A stretch of 39,705 nt of DNA from Desulforegula conservatrix Mb1Pa (lineage in GTDB: Bacteria; Desulfobacterota; Desulfobacteria; Desulfobacterales; Desulforegulaceae): assembly GCF_000426225.1 (NCBI RefSeq), contig NZ_AUEY01000035.1, positions 1 to 39,705 on the forward strand, written 5' to 3'. The notes beneath the pieces are model-generated. The model was not told where the DNA came from, did not search any database, and was given only the letters and a program-made list of their open reading frames with translations. The translations under genes were made by a program, and so were the position numbers. How positions within the stretch are numbered: the first letter of the stretch is position 1; the number at the start of each line of letters is the position of its first letter. Positions 18,301 to 26,218 of the stretch are shown piece by piece.

Positions 18301-18837
18301 CTTATCAAATTCAGATCAGAATATCTTAACGCGGCAGAGGCAATACAGGAGACATTCAACCAGGGTGAAATCGAGCATACAAGAAGAATAGTCCATACAA
18401 TAAAGGGTATTTCAGGAAATCTTGCAGCGGAAGGACTTTACCATGCGTCGGTTCTTCTGGATGGAGCTCTTGAAAAAACAGGCAATCTGCCGGATGATGC
18501 CATGGCCCTTTTCACTAAAGAACTTGATCAGACAATGCAGACCCTTGACGAGTTTGAAAAGAGTGAAGCTCCTTTAATTGTCCAGGAAAAAGAAACAGGA
18601 GACATCAATTTCCTTATTGCAGCCCTGGAAAAAATCGAAAAACCGCTGTCCCAGTCAAAGCCTTTTGGACTTGTAAAGGATATTGATACAGTTCTCTCCA
18701 TGACATGGCCCGATGATATTTCCTCGATGCTGGAAGAATTTGCAAGTCTCCTGAAAAAATATCAGCTCAAGGAAGCCCTCTCTGTTCTTAAAAGAATAAA
18801 AAGAAAAGTTGAAGGTGAGGAAAATGAAAATACTTAA
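15334..18837 (+). CDS. Hybrid sensor histidine kinase with two receiver domains and HPt
   Basis: A 1167-residue membrane phosphorelay protein. TM helices lie at ~18-40 and ~147-169 with a ~105-residue periplasmic sensor between them. Next come a HAMP-like linker, a PAS domain (~245-370, ending in a PAC-like ITNRKLAEEAL) and a long coiled coil (~370-440). HisKA has phospho-acceptor H448 in MSHEIRTPMNAVIG. The ATPase domain shows an N box (LLNLLSNSLKFT), DTGIGM and GGTGLGLT. Two receivers follow, with D736 (MMDWKMPG) and D874 (LMDIQMPV), and a C-terminal HPt with H1021 (VHTIKGISGN). GGAG lies eight bases before the ATG. Its end overlaps the HD-GYP regulator by 14 bases. The stimulus is unknown. 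Confidence 0.95.
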   Translation: MPDLFNKIFKRTLSSDLIIGLTAVFGLFFISSSTLYYFYFSYNFHSTLMARTESVSSKISEVLSPAIWNLDYLIIDHVTSAYLDSSDITGIIITLEDGSIVYKREPASKEDTVYLKKEILSRRSEIKTRVIGYAEIWFSTAGIKKTMQLMIYILSGIVTGALSLIVITTHFLMKKLLSEPLQNLITGTKAIACEEYTGALPEVPHKDINKIIEAVNIMGEQINSRTGALRKEIEEKIAAEKALAESEKKYRGIFESAIEGIFRVSADGTTFIEANPSMATILGYDSPEDLISSVKNIKKQIYEKESEAVDTFAQITSHKAARYFETRLVRKSGLPIWASIKATSEKDEKGNVLYIEGLMEDITNRKLAEEALRCAKDELEIRVKQRTEELQKAYVKIKQANTKLKNDADKLNLFASQMELKNIELANAKEIADAATRAKSEFLANMSHEIRTPMNAVIGMSHLALMTDLTPQQKDYVTKIQNSAHSLLGIINDILDFSKIEAGKMSMESIEFTLDGILGKLTSQIALKAYEKGIELIFWTDPAIPIFLMGDPLRLEQILLNLLSNSLKFTQQGSVRVNARFLDKLDDNIWLLFDVTDTGIGMTKEQLENLFNAFTQADASTTRRYGGTGLGLTITKRLVELMNGEIRVESEYSKGSTFTFTVKLGIAKNQNPAPVQICDIKGKKALIVDDHPGSREILSEYLKNISITPFSVTNAEEGIKLLTDSDGSAFDVVMMDWKMPGMNGIEASKVIKDNKSAKMPPIVLVTAYGQEINENEKKYIDEIIQKPITISSVFEAVTKIFCKTVTKKSETSRRYTIKPLPVKLKVLLVEDNDVNRQLGFELLRKAGAEVKFAFNGQDAVNIVKQEKFDIILMDIQMPVMDGYEASRQIRALPESSTTPIIAMTASAMSGDREKAIEAGMNDHIPKPIEPSHLIETLFKWGVSESENNKDNYPRSEEKDVKPAMKNLKGFNTEEGLKRSGWNPDLYKKLLIKFRSEYLNAAEAIQETFNQGEIEHTRRIVHTIKGISGNLAAEGLYHASVLLDGALEKTGNLPDDAMALFTKELDQTMQTLDEFEKSEAPLIVQEKETGDINFLIAALEKIEKPLSQSKPFGLVKDIDTVLSMTWPDDISSMLEEFASLLKKYQLKEALSVLKRIKRKVEGEENENT

Positions 18838-19924
18838 AAAGCCCACCATCCTTGTTGTTGATGACACTGCTTCAAACATTGACATCCTTCTTGAGACACT
18901 TGGAAACGAATATGACATAATGGTGGCTCTTGACGGTGAAACAGCACTCAGTCAGGCAAAAGAAAACCAGCCCGACGTCATTCTCCTTGATATCATGATG
19001 CCTGAAATGGATGGCTACGAAGTATGCAGAAGGCTTAAGGCCAACAAACGAACAACAGAAATACCTGTCATCTTCGTGACGGCCATGAACGAACTGGTGG
19101 ACGAGGAAAAAGGTTTGGAACTCGGAGCCATAGATTATATAACAAAACCATTCAGTCCTCCCATAGTCAAAGCCAGGGTAAAAAACCATCTATTGCTCCA
19201 GCTTGCAAAGGAAGCGGTTGAAAGGCAGAACGATATCCTGGAAGAAAAGGTAATTGAAAGAACAAGAGAGCTGATGGTTACCCAGGATGTCACGATCCAG
19301 TGCATGGCATCTCTGGCAGAAACAAGGGATATGGATACGGGAGATCATATAAGACGAACTCAATTTTACGTTAAAGCCATCGCAGAAGCCCTAAAAAACA
19401 ATATCGAATTCTCTAAATTGCTTACAAAAAGCAATATCGAGCTGATGTACAAATCAGCGCCCCTCCATGATATCGGCAAGGTTGGCGTGCCTGACAATAT
19501 ACTTCTTAAAGAAGGGCCTCTTACCAAAGAGGAGTTTGAGGAAATGAAAAGGCATACAGTTTACGGCAGAGATGCTTTAAGGGAAGCCGAAAAAATGCTC
19601 GGAACAAACTCGTTTCTAAGATTCGCAAAGGAAATTGCTTACTCTCACCATGAAAAATGGGATGGAACAGGATACCCTGAAGGTCTTAAAGGTATCGAAA
19701 TACCATTGCCTGGGAGAATAATGGCAATAGCAGATGTTTATGACGCGCTGATCAGCGCCAGAGTTTACAAGCCTGCCCTACCCCATGAAAGGGCTCTTGA
19801 GATTATAACAAAAGGAGACGGCAGGGTTATGCCCGAACATTTTGACCCATATGTCCTGTCCGCATTTAAAGCCATTTCTGAAGATTTCAGACAAATCGCC
19901 CTTAAATACTCACCGAAACAATAG
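18824..19924 (+). CDS. Two-component response regulator with HD-GYP domain (c-di-GMP phosphodiesterase)
   Basis: A 366-residue regulator. The receiver domain (~6-120) has the phospho-acceptor D56 in VILLDIMMPEMDGYE and the conserved K in ITKPFSPP. A coiled linker follows, then an HD-GYP domain (~155-360) with TGDHIRRT, the HD pair H215-D216 in PLHDIGKVGVPD, and G283-Y284-P285 in WDGTGYPEGLKG. Known HD-GYP proteins hydrolyse c-di-GMP to pGpG or GMP. The ATG at 18824 is chosen over a TTG at 18809 because AAGG lies eight bases upstream. It overlaps the kinase gene by 14 bases, so the kinase HPt at H1021 is its likely phosphate source. Confidence 0.95.
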   Translation: MKILKKPTILVVDDTASNIDILLETLGNEYDIMVALDGETALSQAKENQPDVILLDIMMPEMDGYEVCRRLKANKRTTEIPVIFVTAMNELVDEEKGLELGAIDYITKPFSPPIVKARVKNHLLLQLAKEAVERQNDILEEKVIERTRELMVTQDVTIQCMASLAETRDMDTGDHIRRTQFYVKAIAEALKNNIEFSKLLTKSNIELMYKSAPLHDIGKVGVPDNILLKEGPLTKEEFEEMKRHTVYGRDALREAEKMLGTNSFLRFAKEIAYSHHEKWDGTGYPEGLKGIEIPLPGRIMAIADVYDALISARVYKPALPHERALEIITKGDGRVMPEHFDPYVLSAFKAISEDFRQIALKYSPKQ

Positions 19925-20113
19925 CCTAAAGAACTCCATTAAAAAATACCGTGGTCACAAAAAATACTCTAAACTCTTATATAGATAGCTATATCTGGCT
20001 ATGTCTTATTTTCACAGGCCAGTACATTCTTGGTGGACGCCCATTGTCTCGATCCTCCAAAAAAACTTAAAAGATGAGCTGGCAACGCATCTTTATAGCC
20101 CAACCATGCTTTT

Positions 20114-20710
20114 TCATAGTTCGTTGAGAAAAATATCCTTATCTTCTTCAGCATCTGTAATGCAGAGGTATTCTTTTGTTTGTTTAGGTGATGCATGATT
20201 AAAATACTGGGCTAATTTTGAAAGTTCGACTCCAAAAGCGAAATGCTGGTGATAACCCCAAGTTTTTCTAAGTGTATGAGATCCGAAATTACCCTTTAGA
20301 TTTACGGCATCACACCATTTAGCAACAAGCCTGTGAACAGAAGGAACAATAAGCCTGCCCCTCTGGGATCTGAAAAGATAGTCGAAGTCATCATATTCGG
20401 CAGAATCCAGAAGACTCTTTATTGACTGGGTTGCAATCCTGTTTAAGGTGACGCCTCTGGATTTTCCTGTTTTTTCATCGGTTACCGTGAGCAACTGTCC
20501 AACATTAACATTCCTGATCTGTCCCACCTTAATATGTACCAGCTCGGTCGGAGTAAGATTAGTGTTGATCCCGAGGGTAAAAAGGGTTGAATTTCTTGGG
20601 CTATCTTTTATAAGTGCCTTAATTGCCTTGATGTCCCTAATTTTTCTTATAGGCTCCACCTTCTGGCTTCCACCCTGAATATCATCATTTTCATCAAGCT
20701 CTGCTGTCAT
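20114..20710 (-). CDS. Tyrosine-recombinase-like protein lacking the box I arginine
   Basis: A 198-residue protein resembling only the catalytic domain of phage-type integrases; the usual N-terminal core-binding domain is absent. Box II is intact, H145-x-x-R148 in SHTLRKTWGYH, as are H172 in FNHASP, a lysine in the beta-hairpin (DEKTGKS) and the nucleophile candidate Y181 in TKEYLCIT. The position of the box I arginine, in GINTNLTPTELV, is T53, where active relatives have Arg. It is therefore either inactive as a recombinase or an unusual variant. Start at 20710: GGAGG lies five bases upstream, whereas an ATG at 20722 has none. A 12-11-12 inverted repeat lies just upstream. Confidence 0.85.
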   Translation of the reverse strand: MTAELDENDDIQGGSQKVEPIRKIRDIKAIKALIKDSPRNSTLFTLGINTNLTPTELVHIKVGQIRNVNVGQLLTVTDEKTGKSRGVTLNRIATQSIKSLLDSAEYDDFDYLFRSQRGRLIVPSVHRLVAKWCDAVNLKGNFGSHTLRKTWGYHQHFAFGVELSKLAQYFNHASPKQTKEYLCITDAEEDKDIFLNEL

Positions 20711-20737
20711 GCTGGCCTCCATTATTTATTAAATCTC

Positions 20738-20772
20738 GATAAGTTTTATATTAAAAAATCATAAAACTTATC
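20738..20772. promoter_or_regulatory. 12-11-12 inverted repeat upstream of the integrase-like gene
   Basis: GATAAGTTTTAT (20738-20749) and ATAAAACTTATC (20761-20772) are perfect 12-bp inverted arms around an 11-bp spacer, 28 bp before the chosen start codon. The geometry is like a two-subunit recombinase core site, and equally like an operator. On the minus strand a possible -10 TATGAT (20763-20758) overlaps one arm, with TTGGCT 17 bases upstream, so binding here would affect transcription of the gene. Confidence 0.65.
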
Positions 20773-20776
20773 ATAA

Positions 20777-20875
20777 ATCAAGCCAATTTTTTACGAGAGA
20801 CTAATTGAAGTTCTTGATGAGTATATTAAAGATAATATGAAAAAACCTGAACAGAAAATTCCGGCGGAACATTAA
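20777..20875 (+). pseudogene. Possible remnant of a gene 3' end
   Basis: An open stretch of 32 codons and a stop without its own start. Its translation is protein-like (PIFYERLIEVLDEY, then KDNMKKPEQKIPAEH) and it ends in TAA at 20873-20875. It follows an in-frame TAA at 20774. It could be the tail of a gene broken when this region was rearranged, or chance. No family is recognised. Confidence 0.25.
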
Positions 20876-20900
20876 AAGAGGCTATGTTTCAGTTAAAAGC

Positions 20901-21035
20901 TGGAAAGGTCGCAAAAAGTCCTATTACCGTCATTCCGGCGCAGACCGGAATCCAGAACTGGGTGAAATTACAAAGATGCCGGATCAAATCCGGCATGACG
21001 ATTAAGCCATTTTAGAGTTTTTGCGAATCCATCAA
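20901..21035 (-). repeat. Repeat I, copy G
   Basis: Inverted copy: AAGGTCGCAAAAAGTCCTATT at the left, hairpins CATTCCGGCGCAGACCGGAA and GATGCCGGATCAAATCCGGC, and TTTTTGCGAATCCATCAA at the right. It abuts repeat II copy 1, which starts at the next base. A motif TATGTTTCAGTTAAA lies just before it (about 20883-20897). Confidence 0.85.
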
Positions 21036-21311
21036 CTATACTCCACATCGTCATAAATTGAACTTTTCTGTTAGACGAAAGGTCAAAGGTCGCTTTTTGA
21101 AAAAAGCTTGGCAAAAACTTTTCGATTATGGATTCTTTCGCTTGAAAAATCTATGCTCTCAACTCATGATAAAAAACCAATAAAAGTTTTGGGAAAGGTC
21201 TGGAACCCCCTTTTTCAAAAGGGTTTTCCAGTAATAATGCACAACAGGCTTGCCATTCAAACAGCCTGACTCATTGCAAATATTCAAGCTGTGGCATTGA
21301 TTGAGTATATA
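21036..21311 (+). repeat. Repeat II, copy 1 (276 bp)
   Basis: Matches 34742-35017 along its whole length with scattered substitutions and small indels, both copies being 276 bp. It starts CTATACTCCACATCGTCATAA and ends GAGTATATA. It contains a module III hairpin (21089-21122) and a second hairpin, CCCCCTTTTTCAAAAGGG. No conserved reading frame is kept between copies. It lies downstream of the degV stop, so it may help end that transcript. Confidence 0.85.
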
Positions 21312-21352
21312 CAGGGCAACTTTTTAACTGGAAATCAGGCAGGACCATGAAT

Positions 21353-22219
21353 CTAAAGTCTTGGCATCATACTCCAACCCACGCTTCCAGGGCCTGTATG
21401 GGCTGTTATGGTAGGCCCGATTTCAAGTATTATGATATCGTTTATGGGATAATTAAGGGCTCCGGCAAGCTTGCCTGCAAGATAGGCTGCATCATCCAGG
21501 GCATTACAATGCCCGACCCAAAGATCAAAGCCTCCGGCCTCACCTTCCCTGGTTTTTGACGCGTATTCAGCCATTGCTTTAAAAGTGTTCTTCTTGCCTC
21601 TTTTTCTGTCAACGGGAACAAGTCTGCCATTTTTCATTGCAATTATAGGCTTTATATCAAACATATCACCGACAATAGCGCTCATAGCACTAACCCTGCC
21701 GCCTTTTCTAAGCCAGGCCAGATTATCGACCGTAAAATTAACCACACTTTTTTCAAGAAACCCGGACATGCGTTTATCAAGACCGTTGATCGATTTATAC
21801 TCGCGGATCAGGTCAATGGCCCGGCAGATATACTGTCCCTGACCAAAACTTACGGTACCTGTATCAAAGAGTTTAATTTTATCCGCATCTTTTGAATCCA
21901 TAAGATTCAATGCGCTTCTTGCGCTCTTGTAACAGCCTGAGAGTGCGTCAGAGATATGAAAAGAAAGAAGAATATCAAATTTGCCGAGGAGTCTTTCAAA
22001 ATGATCCGCGTATTCCGCAGGAGTCGGAGGGCTGGTTGAAACATCCCTGTTTTCAAGGAGATAGCTTTTTACTTCATCGTTGCTGATTGTATGTCCATCA
22101 AGATACGAAATTCCATCAACAATCACATGGACAGGTATTACATTCAAGCCCAGACGGCCTATAACTCCATCAGGAAAATCAGCGGTACTGTCTGTGACTA
22201 TGCCTATCTTCTGAGCCAT
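21353..22219 (-). CDS. DegV family protein (fatty-acid binding)
   Basis: A 288-residue cytoplasmic protein of the DegV/FakB family, which bind a fatty acid and, in Gram-positives, present it to a fatty-acid kinase. The N-terminal IGIVTDSTADFP with the binding serine/threonine motif is intact. Other family blocks are TSPPTPAEYADHFERL, LLSFHISDALSGCYKSAR, and a central TVDNLAWLRKGGRVSAM followed by IKPIIAMKNGRLVPVDRKRG. Length is typical. AGGAGG is four bases before the ATG. No kinase partner (FakA/DhaK-like) is in this window. It is transcribed alone and diverges from the second hybrid kinase. Confidence 0.94.
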   Translation of the reverse strand: MAQKIGIVTDSTADFPDGVIGRLGLNVIPVHVIVDGISYLDGHTISNDEVKSYLLENRDVSTSPPTPAEYADHFERLLGKFDILLSFHISDALSGCYKSARSALNLMDSKDADKIKLFDTGTVSFGQGQYICRAIDLIREYKSINGLDKRMSGFLEKSVVNFTVDNLAWLRKGGRVSAMSAIVGDMFDIKPIIAMKNGRLVPVDRKRGKKNTFKAMAEYASKTREGEAGGFDLWVGHCNALDDAAYLAGKLAGALNYPINDIIILEIGPTITAHTGPGSVGWSMMPRL

Positions 22220-22601
22220 TTATCCTCCTAGAGCAATAGTTTTGTTTCAACAAATAACATCGTTCCGAATTCAACACAAGTTTTTAGAATAAATACTGTA
22301 GCACAAAATGAAGCCAGCTTAAAAAAATTAAACTTATATTTGAAATATGCCGTATTTTTTATCAAATTTTTTCATCAGCACGCAACTCCAAATAAAAAAA
22401 TTACCGGCAAATCACTTACCAGAAAACCTCACTTTTCAAAAATACCTGAAATACAAGATATTTTACTTCATTCAATCGTTTATGGGTTGACAATAAAAAG
22501 CATAACGTTATTACTTTATACAATCATGGACAGGCTCTGAATCTGTATTCGGATGAAGAAGACCTGAGGCTCTTTTAACGCAATCACCCCATCGAGGGAC
22601 A
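22220..22601. other. Intergenic region between divergent degV and kinase genes
   Basis: A 382-bp AT-rich stretch between two divergent genes, so it must hold both promoters. I see none of the repeat families of this window here and no convincing operator. A GAGGG sequence just before 22602 serves as the kinase ribosome-binding site. Confidence 0.5.
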
Positions 22602-25079
22602 ATGGATAATATTTCCCTGCCATTATTATCAATCACATTACTTTGTTCTGTTATCTGTATTTTGGTCATCATCAGATCAAAAAAAAGACAGTCCTTGCTT
22701 GAAACTATAATAAGAGAAAATGACCAAAGATTCAGAACCATATTTGATGGAGTGAACGATGCAGTAATTATCCATGATACAGAAGGCAAAATAATAGACG
22801 CAAACAAAAATGCCCTTGATCTTTACGGCATGACCAGGAGCGACCTGCCCACAATCACTCTAAACGAAGATATTACCGCCCCTAATTACAGCAAGGATCG
22901 TCTCAATAAAATCTGGAAACAGGTTGTAAACGGTGAAATGGCCATTTTCCCGTGGATGGCTCAAAAGCCGCATACAGGTGAAGTTTTTGACGTTGAAGTG
23001 GCCTTAAGAAAAATTGAGGTTCCGGGACAGGTTCTAATTTTAGCCACAATAAGGGATATGACAGAACAAAACTCTGCAGCGGCTGAAATCAGAAAGCTGG
23101 CAGCAGTTGTTGAGCAGGTTGATGAGTCTGTGGTTGTGTGTGATAAAGATGCAAGAATAATCTATGTAAATCCTTATTTTGAAAGAATAACCGGATATAC
23201 TGCACTGGAAATCCTGGGTGAAAAACCAGGAATTCTTAAAAGCGGCGTGCATGACAGTCAGTTCTATAAAAAAATGTGGGACACAATAAGTGCGGGAAGA
23301 AACTGGCACGGAATCCTTAGAAACAGAAAAAAAAATGGGGGTTTGTATGATGAGGAAGCGACAATATTCCCTATTAAAAATATTAAGGCAGAAATAACAG
23401 GCTATGCTGCCGTTAAAAGGGATATAAGCCAAAAGCTCAGGGACGAGCTGGCATTAAAAAGTGCAAAGGACAGTGCAGACAAGGTTAATATGGAACTCGA
23501 ATCCGCCATCGCCGCTGCGAATGCAATGTCTGAAAAGGCAATAGAGGCAAGCAAGGCCAAAAGCGAATTCGTTGCATCTGTAAGCCATGAGCTCAGAACG
23601 CCGCTAAATATAATACTCGGTTCAATCGAGTTGATGTCGGAAACCAGCCTAGATAACGATCAGGGCAAATATCTGAAAGTATGCAGAAACGCATGTGACT
23701 CGCTTCTTGAGATAGTCAGCGGTATTCTTGATATTTCAAAAATTGAGGCAGGCCAGCTATATATTGAAAAAATTGAGTTCGAACCGCACACTCTATTGAA
23801 TGATATAATTCTTCTCAACGAATTCAGGGCAAAATCCAAAAACATAGAACTAAAGGCAAAAATATCCGATAACGTTCCGGGTGTTTTATCGGGTGACCCA
23901 GCCAGAATAAGGCAGATACTCATAAATCTTGTTAATAATGCGATAAAATTCACGGAAAAAGGAGAGGTAACAATCAGAATTGAGACAGTAAATCCTGATG
24001 TACTTCTCTCAGAAAGCAATCAAAACAATTTATACCTGAAATTTTCCGTCAGCGACACAGGCATAGGCATAAGCAGCGAAAATATCGACAGAATCTTTGA
24101 TGAGTTCATCCAGGCAGACGCATCAATAACAAGAAAATTCGGAGGAACAGGTCTCGGCCTCACAATATCAAAAAAACTCGTTAATCTCATGGGCGGAGCA
24201 ATATGGGCAGAAAGTAAAAAGGGTGAAGGCAGCAGATTTATTTTTACAGTAAGATGCAGCACGGCAGGAATCTCCCAGGAAGATAAAAGATTGCGCCCCA
24301 AGATCAGCAAGACCCCCAAAATGCCTGATAAAAGGTTAAAGATTCTCCTCGCTGAAGATATTGAAGACAACAGGATGCTCATATCAAAGATGATTTCCGA
24401 TATTGCGGATGTCGAAACTGCTGAAAACGGGGCCCAGGCCGTTGAAAGATTCAAATCGGAATCGTTTGACCTGATCATAATGGACATACAGATGCCGGAA
24501 TTAGACGGATATACCGCCGCAAGATTCATCAGGGGAATTGAGGCAGAGGAGAAAAGAACTGAAATCCCGCTTATAGCCCTCACCGCCTTTGCAACATCAG
24601 AGGAACTCAAAAAAAGCATTGAAGCAGGATTCACAGGGCATGTAACCAAGCCTGTCAAGAAAACCGTTATCCTTGATGCCATATGCCATGCTGTAAATGA
24701 AATCCATAGCTCAATAACGGACGACAATGAGGATATACAAAATAAACAGGCATTACAAAATGAGCATTTTGCACCCTCTCCCAATGATTATCTTGTCGTA
24801 ACTGATCCGGCCATTGAGGAACTGATTCCTTTTTTTATCGCAAACCGCAAGCAGGATCTTATAAAATTAGGCAAAGCTATTGAAGAAAAAGACTTTGCAA
24901 GCATTTTGATTCTGGGGCATTCTCTCAAGGGAACAGGCGGAAGCTATGGATTTCATTTTGTTTCAAAAATTGGGGCGGAACTTGAGAATGCGGCAACAGC
25001 AAAAAATTCTCTATTACTTACAGAGCTGATGGTTCAGCTTTCTGATTACCTGGAAAAGGTTAATGTTCGCTTTGAATAA
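22602..25079 (+). CDS. Hybrid sensor histidine kinase with PAS domains, receiver and HPt
   Basis: An 825-residue phosphorelay kinase. One TM helix lies at ~7-24, so it is anchored but has little periplasmic sensor. Two PAS domains follow (~40-160 and ~165-285; ending IRDMTEQNSAA and VKRDISQKLRDE), then a coiled coil, HisKA with H329 in SVSHELRTPLNIILG, and an ATPase domain (LINLVNNAIKFT, DTGIGI, GGTGLGLT). The receiver has D628 in IIMDIQMPELDGY, and the C-terminal HPt has H773 in LGHSLKGTGGSYGF. It resembles the kinase at 15334 but has no HAMP and a single receiver. The end overlaps the GGDEF regulator by 17 bases. Confidence 0.95.
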   Translation: MDNISLPLLSITLLCSVICILVIIRSKKRQSLLETIIRENDQRFRTIFDGVNDAVIIHDTEGKIIDANKNALDLYGMTRSDLPTITLNEDITAPNYSKDRLNKIWKQVVNGEMAIFPWMAQKPHTGEVFDVEVALRKIEVPGQVLILATIRDMTEQNSAAAEIRKLAAVVEQVDESVVVCDKDARIIYVNPYFERITGYTALEILGEKPGILKSGVHDSQFYKKMWDTISAGRNWHGILRNRKKNGGLYDEEATIFPIKNIKAEITGYAAVKRDISQKLRDELALKSAKDSADKVNMELESAIAAANAMSEKAIEASKAKSEFVASVSHELRTPLNIILGSIELMSETSLDNDQGKYLKVCRNACDSLLEIVSGILDISKIEAGQLYIEKIEFEPHTLLNDIILLNEFRAKSKNIELKAKISDNVPGVLSGDPARIRQILINLVNNAIKFTEKGEVTIRIETVNPDVLLSESNQNNLYLKFSVSDTGIGISSENIDRIFDEFIQADASITRKFGGTGLGLTISKKLVNLMGGAIWAESKKGEGSRFIFTVRCSTAGISQEDKRLRPKISKTPKMPDKRLKILLAEDIEDNRMLISKMISDIADVETAENGAQAVERFKSESFDLIIMDIQMPELDGYTAARFIRGIEAEEKRTEIPLIALTAFATSEELKKSIEAGFTGHVTKPVKKTVILDAICHAVNEIHSSITDDNEDIQNKQALQNEHFAPSPNDYLVVTDPAIEELIPFFIANRKQDLIKLGKAIEEKDFASILILGHSLKGTGGSYGFHFVSKIGAELENAATAKNSLLLTELMVQLSDYLEKVNVRFE

Positions 25080-26064
25080 ACCAAACCCGATAATAGCATG
25101 CGTTGAAGATGACGCAGACATACAGATGCTTCTTTCTGTTTATATATCAAATGCTATGGGCGTATACCCCGTGTTTCTGAAAGACTCGACAGAAGCATTT
25201 GATTTTTTGGGAATTACTGAATCCAAAGCGGCTGAAAATGCCGATCTTATAATAATGGACTATCAAATCCCGGGTATTAACGGCATAAACGCCATCAAGA
25301 AAATACGGGAATCCGGAAGTTATACGGATACGCCTATTATAATGATTACTGCCAGTGATGACCAAAAAATACTTGAGCAGGCTTTCGAGGCAGGGGCAAA
25401 TGATTTCATAGCAAAACCAATAAGAAAAACGGAACTGATAGCAAGAATCAAATCCCAGCTACGACTCGGATTTGAAATGGATCTTAGAAAAGAAAGGGAA
25501 AAAAAGCTTCTTGAGTTAAGCGGGAAATTGGAAGAAGCCAATAAAAAATTAAAAGAGATAGCTTTTCTGGACGGGCTGACAGGTATCCCAAACAGACGCC
25601 ATTTCGACATAGCATTCAGATCTATGGGAAAGCAGACAATAAGGAACCAGACAAATTTATCAATAATAATGATAGATATCGACCATTTCAAATTATACAA
25701 TGACACCTACGGGCATCTTCAAGGCGACGAATGCCTTAAGAAAGTTGGAATGATACTAAAAAGCAATCTGCTCAGACCCACAGATTTTGTGGCAAGATAC
25801 GGAGGAGAAGAATTCATTGCGGCTCTTCCTGAGACGGATTTGCATGGAGCAGAAGAAGTTGCAAAAAGAATTCAGGCCGCTTTTGAAACAGAAAGAATCC
25901 CCCATGACAAGGGTATAGGCGGAATCGTGACAGTGAGCATGGGGATTGCTTCGACTGATGGATCGGATGGAAAGGTTTTTATTGTTGAATATGCGGACGA
26001 GGCGTTATATACGGCAAAGTTGTCTGGAAGAAACACATACAGATTCTGGCGACTGGATAATTAG
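25063..26064 (+). CDS. Response regulator with GGDEF domain (diguanylate cyclase)
   Basis: A 333-residue regulator. The receiver (~8-130) carries D66 in LIIMDYQIPGING and the conserved KP in FIAKPIRK. A coiled linker (~140-165) leads to the GGDEF domain (~165-333), with FLDGLTGIPNRRHFD and the active-site loop RYGGEEF at 245-251, a catalytically competent form. R238-x-x-D241 sits five residues before it: this is the inhibitory I-site that binds c-di-GMP. Known enzymes of this type make c-di-GMP from two GTP and dimerise on phosphorylation. The start overlaps the kinase end, so the HPt at H773 is the likely donor. Confidence 0.95.
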   Translation: MFALNKPNPIIACVEDDADIQMLLSVYISNAMGVYPVFLKDSTEAFDFLGITESKAAENADLIIMDYQIPGINGINAIKKIRESGSYTDTPIIMITASDDQKILEQAFEAGANDFIAKPIRKTELIARIKSQLRLGFEMDLRKEREKKLLELSGKLEEANKKLKEIAFLDGLTGIPNRRHFDIAFRSMGKQTIRNQTNLSIIMIDIDHFKLYNDTYGHLQGDECLKKVGMILKSNLLRPTDFVARYGGEEFIAALPETDLHGAEEVAKRIQAAFETERIPHDKGIGGIVTVSMGIASTDGSDGKVFIVEYADEALYTAKLSGRNTYRFWRLDN

Positions 26065-26218
26065 CACCTGCGCGAAAGGTGTTTTTTCAAGTTCATTGAA
26101 AACAAAAATTTCTGAATCAGGAACACAACGCTCTTATTAAAGATGAAAATCCTGATTCTGAAATAAAATCAAGACCCAAGCAAGGGCCGAAAATGGCCAT
26201 TAGATTTTTGGAGGTTGT

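Noticed and set aside
24020-24784. 254-codon minus-strand ORF within the second hybrid kinase
   Set aside because: It is antisense to ATPase and receiver motifs with no domain of its own.
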